Positions 11,111-22,784 of a DNA stretch of 64,000 nt are shown in pieces. The position numbers and the translations under genes were made by a program. The notes under the pieces were generated by a model. That model searched no databases. It was not told where the DNA came from and saw only the letters and a program-made list of their open reading frames with translations. The stretch comes from Moringa oleifera (Eukaryota; Streptophyta; Magnoliopsida; Brassicales; Moringaceae): assembly GCA_021397835.1 (NCBI GenBank), contig JAJFZO010000469.1, forward strand, positions 558,001 to 622,000, given 5' to 3'. Numbering within the stretch: the first letter of the stretch is position 1; each line of letters begins with the position of its first letter.

Positions 11111-13139
11111 ATTTTTTGCTACCAAGTGAACTTGGCCTTTTATTTCTTCTCTTCTCTTTTGTTTCAAATTATCTTGAGGTGAAATTAGGTATATGTCATC
11201 CACCAGGGTCTAATACCCTAATGATCTCTGATTATGATAAAAGAATCTAAATAATCGATTATGCATATCAATAACAATAAAAGTTGCAATGTAAAAAAGA
11301 AAGAGATTTAAAGAAGAAAGGATAAAGAAATTGTTATGATGCAAATGGAATTCAACCTAACTATACTAACGTTTCAACCATTCTATTTAACCATCAGCCC
11401 ATAATATCTATAATGGCATTACACCATCTGTGCCACTCCATTATTTACACTTAGCATTAACATAATGACTAAAATTGAAATAAAACTAAGGCCTGCATCA
11501 AAATCTTCAATCACCTAAGTGTGTGACATTTAAAGGTGATCCACACAATGATCTCTAGTAATCTTTGCAAAGTTTGGATGGATTAAGAAAGTGTTACTAG
11601 TCTTTTCTGTCAAATAAAAAAATAACTTGAGCTCCAAATTTGAAAACTTCAAAAACTCAATCAAGAACGATTCTTGATGAAGCAAGAACACCTCTCACTA
11701 GGTATGGTGCAGCTTGATCTATTCTTCTATTAGAGAGAAATCAACACACAAAATCTTGAAAAAGACTAATGTGATCGATGGCAAGAAACTTTTCATAGGT
11801 TTGGAATCCTAAAATTCTTTTGCCAATTATTTACCTATAAGAATCAACTTTTGATTTTTAGATCAATACACATATATATAGGTTGGCCATACTTAAGTAT
11901 TTATAGGTCTCTCTAATATTTATTGCAAGCCCAAAAAGTTTTAATTTGATTCAATTAAGTCCAACTTAATTAAAACCCAAAAACCCTAGGTATTTTGGCT
12001 TTATTCAATTAAGTCCTTGCTTAATTAAATAACCCATTTTTTATACTATTGAATCATGCAAATGTGTGTAACTTTAGGCTTTTAACATATTAGCAATAAA
12101 TATAATTAATAATTTAAACTATTATTTACACTTATAAATTATGAGCAGACTTTAGCAAGTCATCATGATTACCCAAATATTAATAAAGTTGAAACAACAT
12201 CTTAAGAAAGCTTTTCAATGCCAAATCTTTCAATGCAATATGGTTCTTTCATCTAGTATCCCATAAATACCATATAATATGGCTCAGTATCAACTAATAC
12301 ATTTCCATATTGGTTCTCCATTTCAAAGACTTCAAGAATTCAAGGAAACAATTCTTTTAATTCCTTTTCTTATGACAATAGACTTTATACATCAATTTAT
12401 ATGAGAACAATAATGAAATATCCTTTTATCAGTTGAAATGATGAATGCTTTTTGGATCATTCATCCATCTTCGTACACTTTATGTTATACCCAAAAGCAA
12501 GCTTTATAAGAAACTAGAAAAACACAAATCCATTTGAGTGAGATTAATGCATAACATCCCACATATAAGATGACCAGGTATCAAATGTCTAAGCATTACT
12601 TGCATGGCTATCACGTGAGAATGTATTCCATAGACACTTGAGTCAGCTATTATATGGAGTTCTCATGGCAGGTCAAAGAGCACCTATACATTATCCTCAA
12701 GCATCTCACATGCTTTAACTTATGAAATCGGTTTCTTACTTCTAAAATAAGAAGGCCTAACATATACTAATCTTTGAGCATTTTCAATGCCTTGTTATGA
12801 TAACACAATGATTGAAAACCAATTTAATTTAAGGACATGGCTTTGATGCATAAGGATCTCATATTGTAACTAGCTTATAATTCCTTTTGTAAGGTTCTTT
12901 ATTACACAAGCTTCATCTTAATAGCATATATCAAACCCTTTTGATCTTAATACTAAAATGAAGAAAAACCTTATCATATTAATTCATGTAATTGTTTATG
13001 CTTAATTAGTATATTTCTAATCTAATAACAAGTGCTTGAAGATCATCCATATTTTTTTATTCTAATTTTACTGGCAAACCAAAACACAAAAAAAACTCAT
13101 TGAAACATGAAATTCAAGTTTTAAAGAGTAATACTAACC
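11111..13139. other. Probable degraded retroelement noncoding DNA
   Basis: No coding frame survives. Two copies of an ATTCAATTAAGTCC...CTTAATTAA block occur near 11950 and 12003. The stretch sits between LTR-like arms and a gag relic, so it is probably retroelement LTR or untranslated sequence, but no terminal dinucleotides or duplication could be fixed. Confidence 0.3.
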
Positions 13140-13950
13140 AAGGGTGTCTCTGGCTAGAATGATAGGGAAGAGCTTGTAGTAAGTGGTGTTTAAAATTTTT
13201 TGTAGCAACAATGTATTTTTAAAATGGTTTATGTGTATCTAAGGGTCGGACTTACCATTATATAGTTGGATCTATATTTGGTATTTTTAGGAATAACCTC
13301 TTCCTTGATTGAGGTAAAGAAAAGAAGTGGTTTAATCTCAGTTAGTTTGAATGGTATTATCATGTCTTCTTAGGCTCTTTGCCTTAATTGGTTCCCAAGC
13401 CTCCTTCATAGGATCACTTCTTTATTTTTAAGGTCAGGATGATAGATCATTTGAGAGACATCTTCGTTTAGGTTTTCTTCAAGCTCTTTGAGTAGTGACA
13501 TGAGGTTGACTCGGGTTTAAGTGTGATATAAGGCTTGTGGTGAAGCTTGGTGAATTAGGTGTAGCTCCTCTAAAAGGACTAGTATGTCATTCTTGAGTGC
13601 TTAATCTCTAGGTACTTTTCTCATCATTGGGGATTTAGTGGAGGATTCATCTAGTTCTTTGTAGTTGTTGGGGTGGGTTCGAGGCTTTGAGCTGTTGCTT
13701 AGCCACCATCAGATGCATCTTTTTAATTTGTCATTGTTGTGCTTCAAATTGACAATGTTGTTGCTCAAACTATTAGGTCAATCTTGCAATGAAATTTTAT
13801 TTTTATATTTTGACTCTGTCACATTAACCAAATCCTAGGCAGTTACCACATACTGAAGATTCTTCCTTATGTTGGTTCTTTGAAATGTGTTTCGAGGAGC
13901 CATGACTTCTCGCTTTAATTCTTGCAAATAGTGCCAATTATGATATCCGT
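13140..13950 (-). pseudogene. Ruined Ty3/gypsy gag with primer-binding-like site
   Basis: Read on the minus strand, a start like MAPRN near 13904 is preceded by a tract resembling the AATTGGCGC...TTTGC primer-binding region of plant gypsy elements (about 13925-13950). Translation downstream gives hydrophilic, gag-like sequence broken by many stops and frame changes. No protease or polymerase domain is recognisable. Assignment to a Tat/Ogre-like gypsy is by resemblance only. Confidence 0.4.
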
Positions 13951-14284
13951 GAAAAAAATTTTAGGTTTGAATCATTAAAAAAATAAAAAAGAGGAAACAT
14001 TCTATGATTAGGTGATCAATAAAACATTCTTAAAAAATAACATAATTTTTTAAAGTTTTAAAATAATAAATTATTTGAAAGTGCAAATCATATCTTTAAA
14101 CGTAGCTTTTAGAGATCTTTTGGTATCTTTATAATTTTTAAGTAAAATGAAGTCAATTTAGATAATATTATCATTCATAAATTAGAATGGACCTTTAGAT
14201 ATTTGGCTAAGCTTAGCGACCAATTTGATATCAAAGGCTAAATAAAGTATGAACTTAACTAGAATCATCTATGATCCAATATTT

Positions 14285-15205
14285 CCTACATCAACAACCA
14301 AATTAACCCCTTTATCTCTTCATTCATTTACAGAAATGTCTTCTTGGAACAAGTTGGCGCTGATCCCCAACAATCAAATCAACCTCAAATCAAACATGTG
14401 CATGCTCAAATGATTGTTTCTTTTGACAGCTCACAAGAAGATTGATGAACAACTAGCAAGTGATGGATGATTATGTTCCCACTCAGCATCTAAATTAACC
14501 CTCTATTCATCAAATTAAGGGTCTTAACCATTAAGAGAAAGAGTTTGGATCACAAGCTAATCTGCCTTTGATCTTTATTAATAAATTTTCATATTTGATC
14601 ATCTTAGTCAGGTTGCTTTCCTCATCAAAACCATTTGATCTTTTTGCCGCACATTTATTTCTGGTACAATTAAGTACTATAACATTTCCTTAAACAACCT
14701 AAGCATAAAGGTGTCCATATTGATAAATGGCATGCCCGTTTCAACAAAAAATCTTTTAAAGATTAGCTCACAAAATTTGACTGTCTGCCCAAAACATGAT
14801 TGGCTCCACATGTTGGCTTCAAATTTGGAGAGAAGAGGCACAAAGGCAAACCCCTTTGAGTGTATGGCCCTTTAGTGGGAAGCTGACTTGAAAATGTTGG
14901 ATTAAACAAATTATCACGTAAATTTATTACCTATTTAATTTGTGTATACATTGAAATCATATTTAAGCCACCCAAATTAAACAAAGAAGGAAAACGATGT
15001 TTGGATTCTAAGAGGTGATGATTGTTAAGAAGACAATATGTTCCAATATCAAATAAAGTAAAGACTTAAAAACAATGCAAAAGTAAATCAAGATAGATTG
15101 GATACCAACGTAAAGTATCATTCTCTAAACACATCTACTACATATCTATATTGATTAATTACATGGACATTTTCTAATGATTCTTGGGGTTTCATGATTA
15201 AGTGA
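14285..15205. other. 3' flank of the HD-Zip gene
   Basis: No coding potential is seen. On the minus strand an AATAAA signal lies at 14923-14928, about 280 nt after the HD-Zip stop codon, and is a reasonable polyadenylation signal for that gene. The rest looks intergenic. Confidence 0.4.
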
Positions 15206-15557
15206 CTAACAAGCCGCCGAGGATTGCCTTGATTGGAGGGCGTGCGTTCCTCCTTTAGAGGACAAGGGGGTGGCAGCACCACCACTACTACCGGCAGAAA
15301 TCTTGTTAGTGGGGCCTCCTTTGTCAAGATTGACGGTGGCGGTGGTAGTGGTGGTGACGCGCTCGCAACGAGGGCACATTGTGAGGGTCGATGCTGGAAG
15401 AGGCTCGCAGCTATGTGGCGATATCACAGTGGGCGGCCCTACTTTCATGGCCCTCAGCTCCTCCACCTCCCTTTGCAGCCTCCGGTTCTGTTCCGTGAGT
15501 GATCCGAACCATCTCTTCAGGTACTCACACTCCATCTCCGTCTGTTTCAGCTTGCTC
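15206..15557 (-). CDS. HD-Zip II gene, exon 4
   Basis: After an AATGCAG acceptor the exon encodes SKLKQTE, the four-heptad leucine zipper, the CPRCE motif, a Thr-rich stretch and the C-terminal SAAC, ending at TAG 15206-15208. The preceding intron is 1,443 bp, much the longest in the gene. Confidence 0.92.
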
Positions 15558-17937
15558 CTGCATTCATGTTCAACTCATCATACAAGGAATCAATGCATAC
15601 AGAAGCAAAAACTGTCAATAGCCTAATTTAAATGCATTTAGTAACCTATTGAATGCTAATTATTATATGCATTTATATTCTATAACTTCCTTGACCCGTT
15701 AACACATACAGAAACTCTTCTTCAACAGCTAATTTGATATTAAATTTCCATGTGAAACATATAATTGCTATTGGTTTCATTAATAACATCAAACACGTAA
15801 GTAATAATACACGGTTCAAGATGCATGGGCACTCCAAACAGGAATAATGAGTCAAAGAAAGAGTTATTAGAGCACACGAGAGGCCAAAGGAAACATATGC
15901 ATCTCTTTTAAGTCGATTGCGTTGCTATCTCTCATGATGATAAGTGATATTTCGGACAGCCATCATTGTACTGACTCGCAAAAGCTGAGCTCATGAAGTA
16001 ACTACATTTAATGTTCATAACTTTGCTCATCCCACCTGTCTGCCTTTGCTATGATTTAATATTTTTCTTTTTGGGGGTCTTGCGGACAAAGATTAAATGT
16101 CTACACAGCATCATCTCTTATGTCATGATCTGCTTGCCTCTTGGCTACAATAATTTTGATTGCTCTCTTGGGTTGATATCATAGAAAAGAGTACTCTTTT
16201 GTAGCAAATCTTCAAGATAATCATATATACTTACGTGAACATGCATCATTATATTTTTGCAATTTCCTCCGCAACCAAACTTTGCATTTAATAGAACTCT
16301 CCTTCTGTTCTATGAAACCGTCACTTCCTTTGACTCTATTCACTTCTTTTCTAATCTTTCAAACCAAAGTTTCAAGCTTTCACATGATATCCATCCCCCA
16401 AGTTATAAGCAACAAATGGGTAAGCCATTTTTCTTTTCTTCTTCAAATCAGAAAAAATATTCATGTCAAAAACCTAGTTTCGTATCAACTTCCTTCGCTT
16501 TTTTGTGAGTGATTCATTCGACAACAACTACGTTACAAATTTGATAAACATTCTAACTTACTTGTATCTAAAATATAAGAACGATAACGATAGATTAACA
16601 CCCAAAACAAGTATTTTATACTGTCGAACAATATTGACCAGACGCGGCTATATTGGTACGCACGCGTGCCTGCTTTGATCATCTACTATGACTGATGATT
16701 AATTCTCTGCTCATAATATGATAATACCCAAAAAAGCTACCATGTTTAATTTACTAACTAGTGTTTATACCTAAATCATCGAATACTGAGAAGAAAGGAC
16801 CACTTCGTGGTTTAATTAATAGGGTACGACTAATACGGGTAGAATCTGATTCAGATCATATACTTTGCGATATTCTGTCAACCTTTGTGATTATCTTCCT
16901 CTACTTTAATCCCAACCACCAACAAAATAATTATAAAGGACCCGAAATGGAAAATCATATAACCAAAGTATGCAGCCTTGTGTTGTAGGGTAAGCGTTAC
17001 CTGGCCCTTCGGTTCTGAAACCACACCTCCACTTGCCTTGGCCTCAGCTTCAACTGCATAGCCAGTGCCTCTTTCTGCTTCTGCAATATATTTAATAAAT
17101 TCCAAAGCCCTTAAAAGTGCATCTTTATTATTCATATACATATATCTAATGCAGTCTTATGTACACATGTACCTATACGTTCTTATGTACACATGTACCT
17201 ATACATATATACATATAGACATGTAGAGATATGAGTTTATGATGATGTAACCAAGAGAGAGAAAGAGAGATTGATGGTGGGGTGTACAGGGTTTAAGGTC
17301 TGGTTTTGTCTGAAACTTTCTTCAAGGAGACGAGACTGTTCCTTAGTGAGACGCAGTTTCTTGCGAGGAGGGCCTCCATTGCTGCTTTCTTCTTCATCGT
17401 CCATGCTTCCACTGATCGTCCAGTCTTCTTCTGCTCCTCCTCCTGATGGGACTTGGTTTATGTCCAAGTCTCTCACTGCATAACCCCCTTCACCTTTAAT
17501 TTAATAATCATGATCGTTTTCATCCAAGATGAAAAAGAAAATAAATGAAAAAGTGAGAAGATACTGTATCGGATCAATCAATCGGAAAAACCATGCGAGT
17601 GATCGTATCAAAGGGAAAGAAATTCCAATAATTTTCAAAAAGAAAAATCCGTGTGCATATATAGCCATGCAAAGAAATCCAAGTACAAGATCATATTTCA
17701 AAGAGAAAAATTTTGAAAGCTTTGGGCACTTTTAAATGGAGATGATTTGATCCAACGAAAGAAGCCATCACCCTATAAACTTGTTAAATAAAGGTGTGAG
17801 AGAGAGAGAGAGAGAGAGAGAATAGAAAGATTGTTTTATTTCTTACCAGAGGAAGGGAGAGAAGGGGATGAAGAAGAGAAGCCAGGAACAGATATCGTCA
17901 ACTCCAAGCTGGAAGGGTTTGTGGGTAGAACCGCCAT
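15206..17937 (-). CDS. HD-Zip class II transcription factor, ATHB-17-like
   Basis: Four exons (17937-17847, 17475-17288, 17080-17001, 15557-15206) splice in frame at GT-AG borders into 236 aa. Residues 11-16 (LELTIS) are an EAR-type repression motif. An acidic stretch precedes the homeodomain (about 67-125), which holds the invariant WFQNRR. A leucine zipper follows directly, with leucines at 133, 140, 147 and 154. The class II redox motif is CPRCE (181-185) in place of the common CPSCE, and the protein ends in SAAC. These variants match the ATHB-17 branch. HD-Zip II proteins dimerise through the zipper and bind CAAT(G/C)ATTG-type sites in the nucleus, mostly as repressors in shade, auxin or ABA/stress responses. 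The chosen start is the first in-frame ATG. No defect is seen. Confidence 0.93.
17001..17080 (-). CDS. HD-Zip II gene, exon 3
   Basis: This 80-nt exon lies between a TATTGCAG acceptor and a CCAG/GTAACG donor. It encodes homeodomain helices 2-3, including [14 protein letters not shown], the DNA-recognition helix. The trailing AG joins exon 4 to complete an Arg codon. Confidence 0.92.
17155..17206. repeat. 26-bp tandem duplication in HD-Zip intron 2
   Basis: Two adjacent copies (17155-17180, 17181-17206) of a unit starting TCTTATGTACACATGTACC differ only at the end. Each contains the near-palindrome GTACACATGTAC. The duplication sits in the 207-bp second intron and leaves both splice sites intact. 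Confidence 0.85.
17288..17475 (-). CDS. HD-Zip II gene, exon 2
   Basis: The exon starts after a TTATGCAG acceptor and encodes an acidic linker followed by the first half of the homeodomain ([18 protein letters not shown]). It ends at CCT/GTACAC, splitting the homeodomain between helix 1 and helix 2, the usual position in this family. Confidence 0.9.
17797..17821. repeat. (GA)n microsatellite in HD-Zip intron 1
   Basis: About 12 GA dinucleotides lie within the first intron, just downstream in transcript sense of exon 1's donor, so the pre-mRNA carries (UC)n there. It is a likely length-polymorphic marker. Confidence 0.9.
17847..17937 (-). CDS. HD-Zip II gene, exon 1 (coding part)
   Basis: The exon runs from ATG (17935-17937) through 30 codons plus one base and ends at a TCTG/GTAAGA donor. 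It encodes the N-terminal repression motif and the Ser-rich PGFSSSSPS segment characteristic of ATHB-17-like proteins. The last base joins exon 2 to make a Val codon. Confidence 0.9.
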
Positions 17938-18271
17938 GGAAGTCGCAGATAGGAAAAGGAGAAGAAGAACAAGGAAGCAGATAAAGATTGAAGATTTTAG
18001 AAGAGAAAAGGTAAAGTTAAAAGAAACTGAAGGAAAGAGAGAGAGAGAGACAGAGAGAAACGAGATACCCAGGAGAAGAATGTGAAATGGGAGTAGGAAA
18101 TAAAAAGGTGAGATATTATTAATTAGTATAAATAAATGAATGGAAATAAAGGAAGAAAAATAAATAAATACTACTCGGTTGGAAGTTTGAACATCTGGGT
18201 GGAGAGGGGGGGGGGTGTTAGGGTTTTTGACTGTGGTCGTCAAGTCAAAGCGTAAGACCCGTCTGATTGGC

Positions 18272-18346
18272 GACACGTGTCCTGACGGATTGGAATGAAA
18301 AATATGGTGGTGTAGGAAAATAACCGGCAGGTTTTCTGTTTATAAG
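18272..18346 (-). promoter_or_regulatory. TATA-like box and palindromic G-box/ABRE of the HD-Zip gene
   Basis: On the minus strand CTTATAAAC at 18338-18346 is a plausible TATA box about 400 nt before the ATG, giving a predicted leader of roughly 370 nt. The 10-bp perfect palindrome GACACGTGTC (18272-18281) lies close to the predicted start site. It contains both a G-box (CACGTG) and an ABRE core (ACGTGTC). HD-Zip II genes are known targets of light and ABA signalling, which fits, but binding is inferred. The leader also holds pyrimidine-rich tracts. Confidence 0.55.
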
Positions 18347-18359
18347 TGGAGAGTTTTGA

Positions 18360-21300
18360 TTGTCGGTTGAAAGGTCAGCTTACGAAATGATTGGGAGCCT
18401 AGACTGGGGCATTGAGCCCCCCACCCATGCCTCCATCCCGCCCATGACACTGTACATCTCATCTCCATGGCCCATCATGGTCCTTCATTCTCATCTGGGT
18501 CGCCCGATTGCTTTGACTTTTGATTAATCCGGTGGTGGGGCTCACATGTTTGATTACCATGTGTTTAATAAAATGGGCCAATGGAATAATGAGATTTTAA
18601 TAATAATACCCTCTTTGCAGGTGCAGAGATTGGAACAATAACGCCATTGTTGACATTAATGCTCAGGAGAAAGAAAGGGTCATTTATGAAGGACATCACC
18701 TCTCTCTCTCTCTCTCTTTGGTCTGTTTTTCTGAAACTGTTTCAATTCAGTACCACTTTATAGCGTAAAAAAAAAAGAAGCCCTTTATGGAACTTAAGTT
18801 AAATTAATTTATTATGGGTATTCAAGATTTACGTTATAAAGAGAGGATTCTCATTGAAAAGAAAATTAAATAAGAGAGAAAATGGAAGTTTGAATGGTAC
18901 AAGAGAGATGAAGCAAAGTTTGACCTGAAACTGCCACTCCAAAATTAAAAGTCCACAGAATGGTCAATTTACTGATTGGATGGGTTAGGTTTTAGGTACG
19001 TCGCAGTCTCCCACTGAGACCCCAGACGGTGCTTTCCGGTTGGGCCCTTGACCAGACTGTCACAACCTTGGATCCACCAACACCACCCTCTGATCATTCA
19101 ATCTCTTGAGTTTACACCGTTCAAAATTAGTTGTTCCTTTTAAATAATTAAAAGGGTTAATTTGATTAACCATTATACGGGCATTTTACGGTTAGACTTA
19201 TGTTTATCTTTACAAATAAGTAAACAAAATGGTCAAGATTGACTTGTGGTCGATCTTATAGGGTCTAAATCTACCGGAGAAAGTCCAAAAATTTTGGTTG
19301 AAAAAGCACTTTGTTCCTGCTTTTTCCTGGTAGTTTACAAATGGAACGTAGAATCCATAATTTTTGAAAACTTTATTATAATTTCAGCTTGGTACTATGT
19401 ACCCTTTATTTTTCATCGGTACCAAACTTATCTAGTACCCACCAAGCAAATATCACATGCCAAGAATTAATTATGAACAATTGAAACAATAATTCCCAAT
19501 CAAGTAGGGTTTGGAATTCCACACGTTTAATCTTCCATAATCTAACTTGTAAGGGCATCAACTTTTGGTGCACCAGCATCTATATTATGATATTACTAAA
19601 AATTTTATATCTTTGATCAAGAACGAGACGCTCAATTTGATTGATTTGAAATTAAAAAAAAAATCGATATGAAAACAAATTTCTATATTTCAAATGAGTT
19701 ATATACGAGAATAATAGATACTAGCTTAAAATTCTTTTGAGATAGTTATGCTCTAAATAAACAAGAATATAACTCCTCTTTTATATTTGAGACTGAATAA
19801 TGATGTATTGAGTTTTCACCATATCGAGATCTTTATTTTTTTCGATTAATTTAACTTGGTAATGTGATAGATAAAATGTTATCAAAATTAATTAGAGATT
19901 TTTAATTTAATATAATAAATTTTATTAAAAAATCTATTAATTAAAATATCATATAAATGAACATAAAATATACAAGTATATCACTGTAAGTGAAGATGAA
20001 ATCTTTTTGCTTTAAAAACAAGAATGAGGAAAACCCAATTATATATATAATTTAAAAAAAAAAAAGGAAAGAGAGTAGCTAAGATAGAACATGTAGAGAG
20101 ACACAACCATGTATAGAAGTGAGTAGCTATGGTGGCTTATGGGAAAGGAAGAAAAGAAAAGAGTAGTGGTTTGGTGTATCACGAAGCCGTGTCTCCATTT
20201 GTGTCTTGGTTGACACAACTGATAGACAAACGTAAATAATGCAGCTCCTTTCTTGCTTATATTAATGTTGTCCCTATCTCTTCTACCATGTGCATGCATA
20301 TCTCAACTCACAACCCCTATGTTCTTGCGTGTGTCCTCTGCCTAACCACATCCATTTGCACACACACTTGAACTTGCTGATTGTCCTTTATATAATGATT
20401 TTTCGGATTTATCTTTTAAATTATAATTTAAGTTAATTTAAACTACATATAAAATGTGAATAAATAGAATCAATTGTTCTCAATTTATATTGAGTTTTTT
20501 TTTATATATTTTATGATTTACGTTGTTAATATACACACAAAAGAATTAATCATTAATTATCAAATTAATTACATAACAAAAATCTCCATTTTATTTACGA
20601 TTTCAAACCAAAACTTGTACATATATATATGTAAATATTATTTATTTAAAATATATTTTTTTATTAAATTTTCATTGTAAAACTTTTATTTATAATTTTT
20701 ATTAATATCAATGTTTTTACACATGCACATAGTATGCATATGATTTTTACTTTCATAATTGTCTTGACATCTATTTAAATACTATCGAAATAAAGTATAA
20801 AATATTTTATAAAATTTTATTTGAATATTTATATATGTAAATATTTTGTTAATTAATTTGATGTAAAAAATATATTTTATTTATTTTGATAATATTTTAA
20901 AGAGGTATTATATGTGTATGCATATATAATCATAAATATTAATAAAAATTATAGACAAAATTCTTACATTAAAAATTTTTTATGAAAATGTATAAATCAA
21001 GTAGATGTAATTTTTTTTTTTTACAAATCTTAATTTAAAACTATATACAAAATATATAACTCATTCATATAATTATCTTTTAATCATTTTATGAAAGTGT
21101 TACGCGACATAATCTCTTTAAAATTCATTAAATTATCTGAAAATATTAATTCATAAAATATATATTTATAATTTTTATAAATGAAGCAAAATTTTGTAAC
21201 TTAAAATATCTACAAATTATTAACAATTAAGAAAAACAGACACGGCATATAAATATAGGAAAAATTGTGTGACTATTGAAGAGCACGAAGGAGAGATGCT

Positions 21301-22310
21301 CGTGACCAAAAGTTAAAAAGTAAAAGAAAGTCAATTGGTTGTTTGATGATGTTTTTGGCTGTCCCCTTATGTGGCAAAGGTAAACATAATATTGTTCTTT
21401 GAACCAAAAAAAAAGGAAGATTTTTGTTATAGTGGATGCTGTTGTTAATTTCCACCTTTGTTGCTTCTCCCATCACTTGGCTATTAACTCTCACTTTTAT
21501 TTCATCTCTTTTGAGCACAATTGGCAACTTTTTTATATTTTTCTTGTGGGTGAATAGACAGGCAATAAATATTTTTGAAATTAAGAAAATATCAATTTGT
21601 TTTATTTTTATATTTAAAATTGGGTAATAAAATTAATTAAAGTTTAGGGTGAATTGTCTAATCTAAAGATCATTTGGACTAAATCTTTTTCAATATGTAA
21701 ATAGAGGACCATAAAGATTGTGATGATCAATGATAAAAGCAGTCAAAAGACCATTAAAATCATTAGGACCTTAACCTTTTGGTAACTAAACCAAACCAAC
21801 AATATTCATCTTATTTTTGGGTTTATAATATCAAGATCTTCTAAGGAATTATGGCTCCGAGATTAAACCAAGTTGATTTTTTTTTCACTTATTTACATAA
21901 AAAAATAGATAATATTTCATACGTTATAAAGAAAACACATATTTTGAGCATTATTATTGAAATCGAAATGTGTACATTTGAAAACAATGATATATTTTTA
22001 AATTAATTTATTTTAATATAACGTAAATTTAATTATATTTTTTTGAGTTAATTCAGATCAACACTATGATACCTTGAAGAGATAAAAATTATGCCATCTT
22101 TTTAGGTGTTAATTTGAAAAATAATGTAAATCCAAAGCCGACAGTATTTTATACATGAATTAGGTGAGATATAGCTTGAGCCCCCATCAAACATTAATTA
22201 TTAAAAGGAATTTTTAATATTTAAATGAATATTTAAGAAATATAAATAAAAACATTTTGGCTCATGGAGCAACATACGCTAATTATAACCCTGAACCTGT
22301 GGATGATTAA
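18360..22310. other. Intergenic region upstream of the HD-Zip gene
   Basis: GC-richer promoter-like DNA reaches to about 19.1 kb and includes a (CT)n run near 18703-18718. Beyond it the sequence becomes very AT-rich and lacks coding structure. No transposon ends, RNA genes or exons could be recognised. Confidence 0.45.
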
Positions 22311-22317
22311 ATTGAAA

Positions 22318-22780
22318 TTAAAATAATGTGGTGTGCTTGATTACAGGTTTTACTTTGTCACCGGAACCAGGGGCAGGAACAAGAGCATGAGCTTTTCGGA
22401 ATGGGAATTGGTGAAATGTCAGGTGATGTATCTCTCTCTCTTTCTCTCTGGGGAAAAGGGATAATAGAGAGGTGAGAGGACCGAAAAGGATTGAGAAAAT
22501 ACATGGCAAAAGCGTGGGGAGGGTGTGTGGGTCCCGCTTTTATGATTAGGTTAGGGACAACCACATGGAACATGGAGCCCACCCTGATGATTGGGTAGGG
22601 AACCAACTGTGGGCCCTCCCTTGTCTCCCTGTCGCGATTTGCCCATTGGTATAGTCCACGAAAGTACCGTCCTCTGTAATCCCAGTGGATAACATCAGGG
22701 CCCCACCTTCCATGACTTGGTACTTGTACGCACCAAAATCCCCATTACACCCTCACTTCCAACCCCCAAAATAATAATAA
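22318..22780. other. GC-richer island of unknown role
   Basis: This 460-bp stretch is clearly richer in G and C than the AT-rich DNA on both sides. It contains a CTCTCTCTCTTTCTCTCT tract (near 22433-22450) and several GGGCCC/CCCACC-type blocks. Reading frames on both strands are short and match no family I recognise. It could be a promoter or leader, a conserved noncoding element or a MITE remnant. Confidence 0.35.
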
Positions 22781-22784
22781 ATAA

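Noticed and set aside
15233..15626. Plus-strand frames opposite HD-Zip exon 4
   Set aside because: They are antisense shadows of the conserved zipper and CPRCE exon.
17938..18276. N-terminal extension of the HD-Zip protein in the same open frame
   Set aside because: The frame is open upstream but has no ATG before 17937; the only candidate start is GTG, and the family N-terminus begins at the chosen Met.
20200..20219. Short inverted repeat TTGTGTCTTGGTTGACACAA as a miRNA hairpin
   Set aside because: The stem is only 7 bp and no known miRNA or extended precursor stem was seen.
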